From NCBI RefSeq assembly GCF_003255815.1, contig NC_037668.1, forward strand, positions 89,581,451 to 89,645,450: a stretch of 64,000 nt of DNA. Reading direction: 5' to 3'. Position numbers and translations under genes: made by a program. Below the pieces are notes generated by a model. The model saw nothing but the letters and a program-made list of their open reading frames with translations. It searched no databases and was not told the DNA's origin. Origin of the DNA: Theropithecus gelada (taxonomy: Eukaryota > Chordata > Mammalia > Primates > Cercopithecidae). Shown here piece by piece: positions 44,365 through 56,060 of this stretch. Position 1 is the stretch's first letter. Every line of letters starts with the position of its first letter.

Positions 44365-44496
44365 ATTGACTGCGATATGGATGTCAATGCTGAAGAAGAT
44401 GATGATGGGGAATTAGCACTGTGGTCCCCTGAAGTCAAGATTGTTGAACTAGTAAAAGATTGTAAAGGTTTGGGATTCAGCATTTTGGATTACCAG
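44365..44496 (+). CDS. PATJ: PATJ coding exon E8: acidic linker and start of PDZ5
   Basis: This 132 nt exon (44 codons, phase 0 at both ends) encodes IDCDMDVNAEEDDDGELALW, SPEVKIVELVKDCKGLGFSI, LDYQ. The first half is a strongly acidic linker. VKIVELVKD is strand A of PDZ5, and KGLGFSI is a classic GLGF carboxylate-binding loop followed by strand B. The acceptor is TTTCAG and the donor is GTATAA. The rest of PDZ5 (which I would expect to begin DPLDPTRS) is not found downstream in this window. The linker is less conserved than the PDZ part compared with the human sequence I remember. Confidence 0.93.
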
Positions 44497-44784
44497 GTAT
44501 AAGAACCTATGTAGAGGTGTTTTCTTTGGAGTGATTGGTTTGTATTAAAGTTATGTGAAGTAGTAATTGTTTAAGACCCCTATTGACTTAAGCAAAACTG
44601 AATCCCAAAGATGGGATATTAACTACTTTCAATTGTTATCTTTAAAATTAGTAGCTCCCTTAGTGAATAAAATGATGGATTAATTATATAGGAACTGGAC
44701 AATAAGGGAAGCAATAGTTATATATCTGTGGGTGCTTTTAGAGACAGGATCTTGATGAACTTGTTTATATGGAGGACTTTTGTT

Positions 44785-44992
44785 CCTCAGCTTTATTCAG
44801 ATATCTTTCACATACCATAAAATTCACCCATTTTAAGCATACAGTTCAGTCGTTTTTAGTATATTCTCAGAGTTGTGCAACCATCACCACACTCTAATTT
44901 TAGAACATCTTCAACACCCAAAAAAGGAATCCCATACACATTAGCATTTGTTCCCAATTCGTACTCTCCTCTCCCTCCCCTTCACACGAAGG
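44785..44992 (-). repeat. L1M 3' UTR remnant, antisense
   Basis: ccataaaattcacccatttt, cagagttgtgcaaccatcac and attttagaacatcttcaaca are the classic old L1M 3' UTR in reverse complement. Confidence 0.85.
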
Positions 44993-45467
44993 TTTATAGT
45001 TTAGCTTACCTATTAATTTCAATGTGCTTAAATAAATAGAAATGTTCTTGGTCAAGTTATGTATTGCATTTATATTAATATATAATATCTATGTATTTAT
45101 ATATTTATAGCTACTCCAGTTGTAACTAGGGTAAAGTTACTGATACATTTGGGGGAGGGAGATGTAAAAGGTCACAACAAGACATCTATATGTTATACAA
45201 TTCTACCAGTTACTGTCGTATATTCAGAATGCTGATTATTTGGGGGAATTAAAATTGTTGCCAAGAAATCTCTTAACTTTTAAGATGCATATTTTACTGC
45301 TTTGGTGCTGCCTAAACACATTGTGGTTTAGTAAAGCAAAATGTGCTCTATTAAAGCACATAAAATGCCAAGTGATATTAAAAAATCAATTATTTAATAT
45401 AATAAGGCAATCAGGAATAGATTAAAAGAAAAATAGTTTGAGCATTATATGAGAAATATTAAATTCT

Positions 45468-45770
45468 TTTTTTTTTTTTTTTTTTTTGAGACAGAGTCTC
45501 ACTCTGTCGCCCAGGCTGGAGTGCAGTAGCACGATCTCGGCTCCCTGTAACCTCCATCTCCCTGGTTCAAGTGATTCTCCTGCCTTAGTCTCTTGAATAG
45601 CTGGGACTGCAGGCATCCACCACTACACCCGGCTAATTTTTGTATTTTTAGTAGAGATGGGATTTCACCATGTTGGCCAAGGCTGGTCTTGCACTCCTGA
45701 CCTCAAGTGATCAGCCTTCCTCGGCCTCCCAAAGCGCTGAGATTACAGGCATGAGCCACTGTGCCCGGTC
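45468..45770 (-). repeat. Alu, antisense
   Basis: T19 tail, gagacagagtctcactctgt, head ctgtgcccggtc. Confidence 0.93.
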
Positions 45771-46136
45771 TAGATTCTATATTTTGGCAGTGTGATTTAA
45801 ATTTACTGAAAAAGAAATCTATTTCATTTTTGCTGGCATAGTTCTGTGCCAGATAACCCTCTTCCTTTTTAGAATTTCTCTTTGGAATACTACTGAATGA
45901 TAAGTTGTTGATTCCAAATATTTTGAGAAATATATTTATCAAGAGATCTGAACACAGTTAAGCGTTTGAAAGTCTATTAATATTATAGACTTTAATATTA
46001 GGGTATGTAAAACAAGTGGCGGGGACTCTTTTTTTTCCTCCCCATTGTAGCTAAGTTATCTAGAACTACTAGGTGGTTAATAAATATTTGCAGAATGATT
46101 TAATAAAGTTTAGGTGAGCCAAAATTAGGCCTGACC

Positions 46137-46442
46137 TTTTTTTTTTTTTTTTTTCTGTTTTGAGACAGAGTCTGACTCTGTCGCCAGACTGGAGTGCAGT
46201 GGCATGATCTCGGCTCACTGCAACCTGTGCCTCCCAGGTTCAAGAGATTCTCCTGTCTCAGCCTCCTGAGTAGCTGGGACTACAGGCACGTACCACCATG
46301 TCCTCCTAACTTTTCTATTTTTCTTAGAGATGGGGTTTCACCATTTTGGCCAGGCTAGTCTTGAATTCCTGACCTCAAGTGATTCCTCTGCCTCAGCCTC
46401 CTAACGTGCTGGGATTACAGGCGTGAGCTACCGTGCCCAACC
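46137..46442 (-). repeat. Alu, antisense, followed by a 76 bp tandem duplication
   Basis: Full-length copy. The flanking direct repeat (taggtgagccaaaatta at 46111; taggttagccaaaatta at 46443) is present, and the right flank occurs a second time because of a later duplication. Confidence 0.93.
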
Positions 46443-46566
46443 TAGGTTAGCCAAAATTAACTGGAATTGAATGAACAAATTTAATGGGAATTAGAGGCAT
46501 GAGCCACCGTGCCCAGCCTAGGTTAGCCAAAATTAACTGGAATTGAATGAACACATTTAATGGGAA
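46415..46566. repeat. 76 bp tandem duplication, two copies
   Basis: The unit comprises the last 28 or so bases of the Alu head plus flanking DNA (cctaggttagccaaaattaa and ctggaattgaatgaac). The second copy begins attagaggcatgagccaccg. The copies differ at only a few bases. Confidence 0.94.
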
Positions 46567-47000
46567 TTTGTTAATAATTGATTTTGATAATTGGGATTTA
46601 ATTTAGAAGACACCTTTCAGATGTGGTCTTAGATATTCAGGTATATTTCCATTTCTATTATTGTAGGAATATCTATATGTTTGCATTCTTATATAATAAA
46701 TATTTATATCCTAATGGTTGCTCTGATGCTCTTAAATGACATTATATGTAGGTTTTATATTTTGAATATTGCACATATTAAGGCAGAGAAATGTTTCAGA
46801 ACTCAAAAACAATTCAGTAAAGGATGAAAATAAAAACTAGATGGTCCTTAAGAATTTAATCCCTAGTTAACAGGAAAACCCCCTTCTGAGCTTTACACTT
46901 AAAAACATATATAGTTAGTTCTAAATGCAGAATTTTTTGTTCTTCATTGCGTTCCTACAGGTATGTTTAGTAACTTCTATTGCATTTTGAAATTTTATTT

Positions 47001-47321
47001 TATTTATTTATTTATTTATTTTTTTTTTTTTTTTTTGTGAGGCGGAGTCTCGCTCTGCTGCCCAGGCTGGAGTGCAGTGGCCGGATCTCAGCTCACTGCA
47101 AGCTCCGCCTCCCGGGTTCACGCCATTCTCCTGCCTCAGCCTCCCGAGCAGCTGGGACTACAGGCGCCCGCCACCTCGCCCGGCTAGTTTTCTGTCTTTT
47201 TTTAGTAGAGACGGGGTTTCACCGTGTTAGCCAGGATGGTCTCGATCTCCTGACCTCGTGATCCGCCCGTCTCGGCCTCCCAAAGTGCTGGGATTACAGG
47301 CTTGAGCCACCGCGCCCGGCC
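47001..47321 (-). repeat. Young AluY with target-site duplication, antisense
   Basis: tgaaattttattt at 46988-47000 and 47322-47334. Tail is (TTTA)n then T18. 'cttgagccaccgcgcccggc' and 'ccgcccgtctcgg' suggest an Old World monkey AluY subfamily. Confidence 0.95.
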
Positions 47322-48186
47322 TGAAATTTTATTTTTAATTTATAAAATTCTAGGATTTTCCTTTTCCTCTCATTTATCTCACAATCAGCAGCACACATAC
47401 TGACATTTGCTTTTGTACAAATTCTATAAAGTAATTTTCTGCCAATAAAGGATTAGATATTCTTTTTGTCTTTGTGCTTCTTGTAGAATATAACTACTTA
47501 ATTTCCTAAATACCACTTTGATTCAAATTAAAGGGCTCATCTTATTTATTTCTACAGCTAAACCTTGGGGCAGGGGGAGGGGAACACTTTCAATCCTAAC
47601 TTGGATGCTTTTCTTAAGTCAGTCTTAAGTTTACTTACAGATGTGTACAGCACATTTTTCACCATTTGTCAGTGGTACCTAGAACTGTTATCTACTATGA
47701 CATTTAGATGACAGGTAAACACAATTCAAATTTGGTTTTGAGCAACTTAATTAATCAGTTATACCGTCCCTTGTTGTAATTAGGTAATAAATTCTAAAGC
47801 TCAAAAATATTTTTTGCAAGGCCAGTCAAAGGTTTAGCAAAAGCCATGAAAGGCCACATCCCTGGCTATTATTGCATTCGGCGTGTCCTGTATGAATTTA
47901 TTAGGTAGCTGAGGAGGGCCAAGACAAATTCTTGTCCCGCCAGGCCTAGCATGTTCAGAACAAGAAGTACTGCAGAAACGTTTAACTACAGAGAGAAAGT
48001 ATTGGTAGAGGGAGAGAACTTTTAGGTTGTAAAGGGCTTGCTTAGCATTATTGAAGAGATTGAAAATTTGCTTTGGAATATTTCATTTCAGTTAACCACT
48101 TTTCTCATGAACAGCCTTTTCTCTAGAATAAGAACTTTTTGAAGAGCCTAACAAAATAACATGCATCTATTTCATTGGTGTTTATG

Positions 48187-48290
48187 TACCTCCTCGTTTA
48201 TAAAATGGAGATAGTAATGTCTAGCACAAAGGATTGTGTGGATTAAGTGAATTAGTGTGTAAGGAAATAGGAAATGTTATGTTATTATGG
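48187..48290 (+). repeat. MIR fragment, sense
   Basis: ttataaaatggagatagtaa and ggattgtgtggattaagtga are the MIR core. Confidence 0.75.
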
Positions 48291-48572
48291 AAATGTATTA
48301 ACAATTATTCAGTTTAGAAAATAAACACAAAAGTTTTTGATACTGTCCTCAAAGATGGCACCATACTATGTTTGTAGTCTATCAATTCTTTAACTCTCTA
48401 GTTAGATTAGAAAAATTAATAAGTAGATATCTTTGTTTAGTGAAGTCTAAATTTAATTTTAAAATTGCATTCTAAAATGCAGCCAATTCTTGATGAGCCA
48501 TATGTGAATTACCCAATTGTGAATTATTGGCCAGAAGTTTGCTTTTTATATAAATTGAACTAAACTTTAGGA

Positions 48573-48875
48573 AAAGAGACCAGGTGCAGTGGCTGACACC
48601 TGTAATCCCAGCACTTTGGGAGGCCAAAGTGGGCAGATTGCTTGAGGTCAGGAGTTTGAGACCAGCCTGGCCAACATGGTGACACCCTGTCTGTACTAAA
48701 AAATATAAAAATTAGCCAGGCATGGTGGTGCACGCCTGTAATCCTAGCTACTCAGGAGGCTGAGGCAGTAGAATCCCTTGAGCCTGGAAGGCAGAGGTTA
48801 TGGTGAGCTGAGATTGCACCTCTGCACTCCAGCCTGGGAGACAGCAAGACTGTCTTAAAAAAAAAAAAAAAAAAA
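48573..48875 (+). repeat. Alu, sense
   Basis: Begins gaccaggtgcagtggctgac; A20 tail. Confidence 0.93.
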
Positions 48876-49621
48876 GGGAAAGATGAGTGAGCAGATAAAG
48901 GAGCTTGAGTTAGTCTATAGAACAATAGGGTAGCTCTCCGGACAGGTCAGTGACTCAGAATATTGATGGAAGGTGTGTAACTGAGCAGAGAAAAGAGGTA
49001 TGCCTTTATACCTGAAATGATCAGCTGAGTCTGATACACAGTTCTATAACTCAGTCATATGGCCAAAGTACAAAGTGCAAACATTCATTTCATGAAAGGC
49101 ATTTTGAATTAGATTGGGTCAAAGGCAAAAGAGAAAGCAACAAGGAAGACAATAAATATGATTAGGTTGTAAGTCTTTTTCTTAGCTCTTAGGGTACTGT
49201 GGCAGTAACTTTGTTGGCTATTATTTGAACAGGGGTAGAACATCTGTTAGTCTCAAGTATACCTAGCCACTTCATATGGTGGCTAGTTAAAATCCCACTC
49301 TACGTGTGCCATATTAGAAGATTCACTGATCTCCATTGTCATGACTTAGAGGATTGTGTCATGGCAAACAATGGTATGTAATTTGTCAAGAGCATGAGTA
49401 TTATGGCTTGACTGAGTACTCTGTTTCTAAACAACAAAACTTCAGAAATTAGGTTATAAGTTTTTATACTGTAATTTCTTGCCAGTTTGTAGGTGAGGTT
49501 TTTATATTATACGTTAGTTATCTCTGTCTTGTTTCCCTAGTATTTAAGTGTAATGTCTTTATTCCTTAGACTATTGTCTCTGTGGAAGATTACTGATACT
49601 CACACTGGTTTTAATACCAAT

Positions 49622-49920
49622 GTTAGGTAGCATTTATTGAGTGTTTACTGTGTGCCAGGTGATGTTCTAATTGCTGTACATATATTAGGTTATGTATTCC
49701 TTACATGAACCATATGAAAGAGATACTCTTATTGTTGTCATTTGAGAAGTGAAGAAATGGAGGCACAGAAAACTTAAGTGATTAGTCCAGTTCATACAGG
49801 TAGTATATGGTAGAACTGAAGCAGTTGGGCCCCAGGTCTTTTTTTTTTCTTTCTTTTTCTTCCGCCGCCTCCTCCTCCACCAGGTCTATGCCTTTAACCA
49901 TCATACTATACTGCTCTTTT
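49622..49920 (-). repeat. MIR, antisense
   Basis: agcatttattgagtgtttac, tgtgccaggtgatgttctaa, gaaatggaggcacagaaaac and catcatactatactgctc follow MIR in reverse. A T- and CCTCC-rich insert lies at about 49840-49880. Confidence 0.82.
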
Positions 49921-50587
49921 CTTTGTGAGTGCTATTTCCATGTGCATGTTATTATAGGGCATAGTAAATTTATTACAGAAGACCTTTCTGTTTTTTCAGC
50001 TTGTGAAAAATTTCATATCTTAAAAACTAAGCTACTAGATAGTATTCTCATTTTTCATGCTTATATGAAAGTTTAGCAAGTATTAAAAATTAATATAGTG
50101 TGCTCATATGCATTGTGTAAGAGCTAGTTTTATTGCTTCAGAAGATAATCATTGCAAGTTTAAGAATCCTAAACTAGTGTAAGTAATTTGTTGTGGGTTA
50201 ATGTTCAATAATGAAACAATTGTTAGGTAGTCCACGAGTCTGTAATTCTTAATTTCTACCAAAAAGCTTGAAAAAAAATTAGAACTGTATGGATTTTACC
50301 TTCAGTTGACCTTATAAATTAAACATGGCAAGTAGATATTTTCTGGTGTTTTGATTTATGTTGAACTTTGAATAACCCCTCATGATTATAATTCACTGGA
50401 AATGTTTGACATTAGCCAATTTTTGAACATTAGCCATGATATTGCCATCCTTGGTACTTTTTGAATTTCAGTGATTTAGAAGATAAAATTTATTAACCAA
50501 TAATTCTCCTCCCTCCTACATCCTATTGCTCATTCCTCTCCCCTCTTGAATGACTCAATTTTTGCCAAAGCAGATATTTTTGAAACA

Positions 50588-50628
50588 CTATTTTTATCTC
50601 TCTCAAAGTCTGAGAGAGATAAAAATAG
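50588..50628. repeat. Perfect hairpin, 18 bp arms, 5-base loop
   Basis: ctatttttatctctctca at 50588-50605 and its exact reverse complement at 50611-50628, loop aagtc. Confidence 0.96.
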
Positions 50629-51039
50629 AAATCATAATAACATAGCCATTGGGAGGTGATTCATATGTAAATACTGTTAGTAATGCTTTAAAAATTTGTT
50701 TGAAATCAAAGCCAAACAGCGACTCATTAGAGAGAATAGTGGAAATATTTCTCCCTATAAAAATTGACAGTTATTAATTTTTCTTAAAAGAGGAAATGGG
50801 TTATAAAACCAAAATATAAAATATTGCAGTGTTACTGAGTCTCGAATATAGTATGTCTTAATATTTGTGCAAAACATTTAGTGTGTAGTTTTGACTGCCT
50901 GTTAACTCTATTAGAATTCTCTTTTTAAAAAGATTTATAAAAGTTGTAGGAAGGGATTGTATACATTTTATGTATGTCTTTAATTGTCTTTTTCCTTATC
51001 CTATGCACAACAGAATGACTTTCTGAGCACATTGAAAAT

Positions 51040-51615
51040 TTTTTAAAAATAGGTAATACGTACATATGGCATAAAAATTCAAAGGTGTGTAAAGATATCC
51101 TGTGACAAGTAAATCTACCTCCGACCATAATCCCTTACTTCTTCCAGGTAAAAAACCTCTGTTTTTCTTGTCCATCCTTCCAGAAACATTTTATATATAC
51201 ATGGTTATATAAGTAATAGTACTTGTTAATTTTTTAAAAATTTTGACATATAAATGGATTATATGTCAAATGGATTATATACACACTTTAAAGGCTCTGT
51301 ATTTTTTTTCTTAAAATTATACGCTCTTTCATTTAGGTATTTATAGAGCTACTTCTTTTTAATGACTAGATAGTATTTTTATTGTTGATGTACAATAATT
51401 TATTTCATCAGCCTTCTGTACCCAGTTGGTGGGTATTTTAAGTAGGGCTTTAGTGGATATTTTTGTGATACTCTTTTGTTAAAAGGTAGGAATAAATCTT
51501 GTGATAGGTAGGTGATAAATTCCTAGAGGTGGAATTGCTCATCAGAAGAGCATACTATATCTTTTTAAATTTTGGTACATATTTACCAAATAGCTTGCAT
51601 TTAACAGTTTGTGAG
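51040..51615 (-). repeat. L1M 3' UTR remnant, antisense
   Basis: The order of words such as aattcaaaggtgtgtaaaga, cttgtccatccttccagaaa, ttcctagaggtggaattgct and taccaaatagcttgcattta matches an old L1M 3' end. Confidence 0.78.
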
Positions 51616-53015
51616 ACTCACGTATATTTAGACCACTTAAAATGGATCCTTTCTTATGTAGAGTTATTTCTTTGTTCAGATAATTCTCATGGAAGATAGT
51701 ATAAGCAGGTGTGTAATTCATGAATTTGCTAATGGTTTCCTATGATGTGGACAGATTAAGTGATAGCAATATATAACTATCAATTTTGTTTCAACTTTAT
51801 ATATGGCAGTAATTAATTTATTGGCCTTTGTAGCTAAGTGGGCATAAAGTGTTTACATTCAGACTATGGTATTAGTGCCCCAAACTCTATTTCTATTTCT
51901 TTCACCAAATTTTATTTATTTATTTATTTATTTCTTCTTCCACAAATTTTAATCTTGTTTTACTTTTGTTTATTAGAGAATTTACCTTTAAAGTGGTGGG
52001 GTTGGGGGAGGGGATTAGGGCTTTAATTTTTACCAAGAGTTTTGAGAATTTGAGTAAATGCTAATATCAGTATATAGTGTTCAATAGCCTGTTCATGCCT
52101 ACTATCTTCATGTTCATCTTAGCTAATCAGTTTACAGAATGTAGGATTTAGCATTTGATAGATATCGACATAATTTTAACACATTAGTAGTATATAGAGT
52201 GGTAATGCTATAAAGTCAGGTATGAAACCATATTATTTCCAGAATCTAAAATATAAAGCATAGGCGTGTACTATAAGTTATTATACAGTTTCACTTTAAT
52301 GCTCAAGGGATCTTATAACATGGCCACTGACATCTGGGTTTTTTTTTCCTCTTGCCTTTTTTTTTTTTTTTTTTTAAGAGCTCTTGGGTCCGCGTCACAC
52401 ATGTAAGATATTGGTACTAAGCAAAATGCAGTCGATCTGCTACTAATGGTAGTATCTGTAGTCTTGCAGATATATCGTATGCCTTACTTTTAAACAAACC
52501 ACACGGCTGCATTTAAAGGTCACTTTTTGCTTGACAGAACTTAGGGGAACTGATAAAGGCTACTTTTTGCCCATCCCTGATTCCTATCCACGTTTATTTT
52601 TATTAGTATCAAAGTACTGTAAGTTCCATTGCCAACTGGGCTGAAGATTTCTTTTCACAGAGGATTTGCTTCCTTTCCCTCTATGGGAAAGTTCTGTATC
52701 CTTTAAATCATTTTAAGCTGCTTCATTTGAAAAATAATTCTTAGTAGTGTGCTCATGGAGTGGATTGATTGTGGCTACTGGGGAAATTCTCTCATGGCTT
52801 AAATATTACTTTTCAAGCCTACGAAGTGGGTGAATGAAGGGAGCCCACTCCTGGTGTGTGCAGTTTGTAGTGTGCTCAGGATGACGACTGACTTCCAAAA
52901 ACCTCAGTGCAGCAAGACTAAAGGCATCAGGAGACCAGAAGCCACTTAATAAGAGATCAAAGGGGCTGTGTGTATATCAGCTTGAAATCCAGATAGTACA
53001 GATCAAAAGCTTGCC

Positions 53016-53369
53016 TTAGTGAGGCAGCTGCAGGGGGATGAAGTTAGCAGGAGGCCTCAAAGATCTTAAGTCAGGCCTGATGTTGAACTTTGCAGGGATT
53101 TCATGGCTTTGGAATACGAATTTGGCAAAAAATCCCATTGTGTCTAGTAGGGGCAAAAGAGAATAACAGGCAAGCAGCAAATGCTTGTCAGCTTTCTCAT
53201 AGGGTAGTTTTCCTTTTAACACATGTTTATCCATGACAGTTTCTGCTTCATACTTGAAGGCATTGCTGAGGAGAAGAGGATCCTGAAGATGGTGAATCTG
53301 CTGTATTACCTTTAATGAGTGTTTCAGACATGGCCAAACTATAAATATCAGTGTTTCTGGAATGGCCAC
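53016..53369 (-). other. Unidentified 117-codon open frame, possible pseudogene piece
   Basis: An open frame of 117 codons that is not Alu, L1 or low complexity. It includes charged helical text such as SNAFKYEAETVMDKHVLKGK and YEKADKHLLLACYSLLPLLD. Alternative frames of the same strand also give protein-like runs, so the true frame is uncertain. I do not recognise a family. It lies antisense within the last PATJ intron, in a stretch (52800-53900) without repeats and with higher GC than its surroundings. It could be a decayed processed pseudogene or chance. Confidence 0.25.
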
Positions 53370-54060
53370 GGAGAGCTAAAATGTGAGCGCAAAGGTGCTC
53401 AGCTTTACTGCCATACCTGGTAATCACCTCTCTCCTGCAAAGTGCTCAAGATATTCCAGGAAGTGAGTGAGTATTAGCCTGGCTATGCATCTGTCTCAAC
53501 AACTATTTAAAAAAAAATGAAAAAGAAAAAGAAAGGAATAGGAATCGTTCATCTAAAGAAGAAACTCGGTCCCCAGAGGTGTTTCATCATCAGTCTTCTA
53601 CCTGTAGCAATGGGTGTGTTTTGGAGTTCCCACTTGAGTGTGATGCCAGTATTAAGAACCATGGTAGTAGATTAAGTCATAGACCTCCCTAGAGTGTGCC
53701 AGAGTGATTGAATCAGATTAACAACTAGGTATTGGGAATCTTGTTCAAGGCGTGATGATTTGTGCTGCTTCGCCCTGTTTATGAGTGTCATTTGGAGCAG
53801 GCAGTGATCCAGAAAAGCCAGGCTGTCCCAGTGAGTGCCAGGAAGTGGTGCTGCCTCATTCTGGTACCAAACGTCTAGTCTGTGAATGATGCTTGAAAGC
53901 AGATTGACTTGACTGGCTGATTCTTACACACCAATTCTAGGGCTCAAGTTTCCCTTTCAGCCCTTTCCTCTGTATTTTATTTTAATCTGATATTACGTTT
54001 ATCAGTACAGCAGTGAACATACGGTGTGGTTAAGAGGACTAGCTTACGAGTCAGAAAGGG

Positions 54061-54205
54061 CCCAAATGTCCAGGTTTGCATTCTGGATATACTCCTGGGA
54101 CTTTGGCAAGCTTGTTAGTCTTTCTTATTCTCTGTTTACTAAAATGACAATATCTAAAATAGAAGTAATATTTGCTTTATAAGGTTACAAGACTAAATAA
54201 AAAGA
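54061..54205 (+). repeat. MIR, sense, cut by an Alu
   Basis: gtccaggtttgcattctgga, gggactttggcaagcttgtt and tttactaaaatgacaatatc follow MIR order up to the Alu. Confidence 0.75.
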
Positions 54206-54211
54206 TGAATA

Positions 54212-54432
54212 TAGGCTGGGTGTGTTGGCTCATGCCTGTAATCCCAACACTGGGAGGCTGAGGCAGGAAGATTACTTGAGGCCAGGAGTTCACTGTCTCT
54301 ACAAAACCAAAAAAAAGTAGCCGGGCATGGTGATGTGCAACTGTAGTCCCAGCTACTCGGAAGGCTTGAGCCCAGGAATTCAAGGCTGCAGTGAGCTGCA
54401 AACACACCACTGCACTTTAGCCTGGGTGACAG

Positions 54433-54464
<32 letters not shown>
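54212..54464 (+). repeat. Alu, sense, with internal deletions
   Basis: Begins taggctgggtgtgttggctc; blocks near ccaggagttc|actgtctc and gctactcggaaggcttgagc are missing; A28 tail. Confidence 0.91.
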
Positions 54465-54465
<1 letters not shown>

Positions 54466-54647
54466 CATATAAATGCCTGTGCTTTTCTTAACACAAAATA
54501 ATCAGTATTTACTGAAAAAGGATGATGATGAAGATTTTCAAAGATAGAATCTGGGTAGAGATTTGTTATGCTTGTTATTCATTCTCACCTTTAAAAGATT
54601 TGAGTCAGTATGGAGACTATAAAAATGAAAAGATATGCTCCTATATA

Positions 54648-54800
54648 TAATAAATGTTTGCTGAGCATCTCCTCTTCCAGGCATTGTTCTAGGCACTGGG
54701 GAGCTAGGAGTGAACAAATTAGATGAAGTCTGTCCTCATGGAGTTTAAATTCAATTTGGAGTAGACAGACAGTGGACAAATAAGCATATATTACAACATT
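54648..54800 (-). repeat. L2 3' end, antisense
   Basis: aataaatgtttgctgagcat, caggcattgttctaggcact and gtctgtcctcatggagttta. Confidence 0.82.
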
Positions 54801-55166
54801 AATAAAGAGAACAGACTTGGTCACAGCTCTGTACAACATGTTGTAATTTTAACAATGGTGAAAGTAAGACTAAAAGAGTCACTGAATGTTATTTCTTGGG
54901 ATCCAGAGAGGCCTCAGGGGAAATTGAGGTCTGCTGTGTGGACAGTAAGGGATTCGACATTCCAGCCACAGTGAATAACCCAGAATTAATAAGTTAGTCC
55001 TGATTTCATGTCTTTATTTTCTTTTGCAACTGAATTGCTTAATATTTTCCTTAACTTTCAAATTTTATTTCTTTTAATGAAAAATCCTTTGAAAACTTTG
55101 TGTTCTGATTTCTTCTTTGGAAAACATGGCCACATGGTTTACTAGCTAACAGTTATGTACTGCTTA

Positions 55167-55863
55167 CAGTTCCCTCTTTTTTGAGGTTTCACTTTCCATG
55201 GCATCAATTATCCACGGTCAACTGCAGTCTGAAAATACTAAGCTATTTGTGAGAGAGACCATATTCACATAAATTTTATTACAGTATATTGTTATACTTG
55301 TTCTTTTTTATTATTGTCATTAATTTTATTAATCTCTTACTGTGCCTAATTGATAAATTAATCCTTATCATAGGTGATATTGTTTGCCTCTGTGTGTCCA
55401 CCCAAATTTCATCTCAAATTATAATCCCCATGTGTCAGAGGAGGGACCTGGTGGGAGGTAATGGATCATTGGGGGAGGTTTCCCCCATGCTGTTCTTGTG
55501 ATAATGAGTGAGTTCTCACAAGATCTGATGGTTTAGAAGTGTGTGGCAGCTCCCCCCTCATTCTCTCTCTCTCCTGCTGCCATGTAAGATGTGCCTTGCT
55601 TCCCCTCTGCCTTACACCATGATTGTAAGTTTCCTGAGGCACCCTGCACAGCCATGCGGAACTGTGAGTCAATTAAACCTCTTTTCTCTTATAATTTACC
55701 CAGTCTCAGGTAGTTCTTTATAGCATTGTGAAAATTGACTAATACAATAGGTATGTATGTAAGGGAACAATCATAGTATATATAGGGCTTGGTACTATCT
55801 GTGGTTTCAGGCATCCACTGGGGGTCTTCAAACGTATTCCTTATGGATAAGGGGGGACTACTG
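55167..55863. mobile_element. Tigger-type DNA transposon remnant, split by an LTR
   Basis: The left end cagttccctcttttttgagg with ttatccacggtcaactgcag and the right end aaggggggactactg are Tigger-like terminal inverted repeats, each flanked by the TA target dinucleotide (55165-55166 and 55864-55865). The centre is short, so it is a non-autonomous or internally deleted copy. Confidence 0.85.
55375..55746 (+). mobile_element. Solo MaLR LTR (MST/THE1-like) with 5 bp duplication
   Basis: 372 bp from TGATAT to AATACA. Typical words: ggagggacctggtgggaggt, gttcttgtgataatgagtga, gccatgcggaactgtgagtc and caattaaacctcttttctct. ATAGG directly flanks it at 55370-55374 and 55747-55751. No internal coding sequence remains, so it is a recombined solo LTR. 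It sits inside the Tigger element. Confidence 0.93.
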
Positions 55864-56060
55864 TACTCTGTGTCAGGGATTGTTTAAAACACTTTAGGTA
55901 TATTGACTGATTGAATCTTCTCTACAACCTCCAAGCTATAGGTCCTGTAGTCATCCTTGTTTTATGGATAAGGAAAACTGATGCTGAGGTTAAGGAGTTC
56001 GCTCATGACTACCCAGTTAGTAAGTGGAGCTGAGCTCCTGAGTCTGTGGTTTTGTCAGGT
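55860..56060 (-). repeat. MIR, antisense
   Basis: tcctgtagtcatccttgttt, ttatggataaggaaaactga and tacccagttagtaagtggag follow MIR in reverse; it abuts the Tigger end. Confidence 0.8.
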
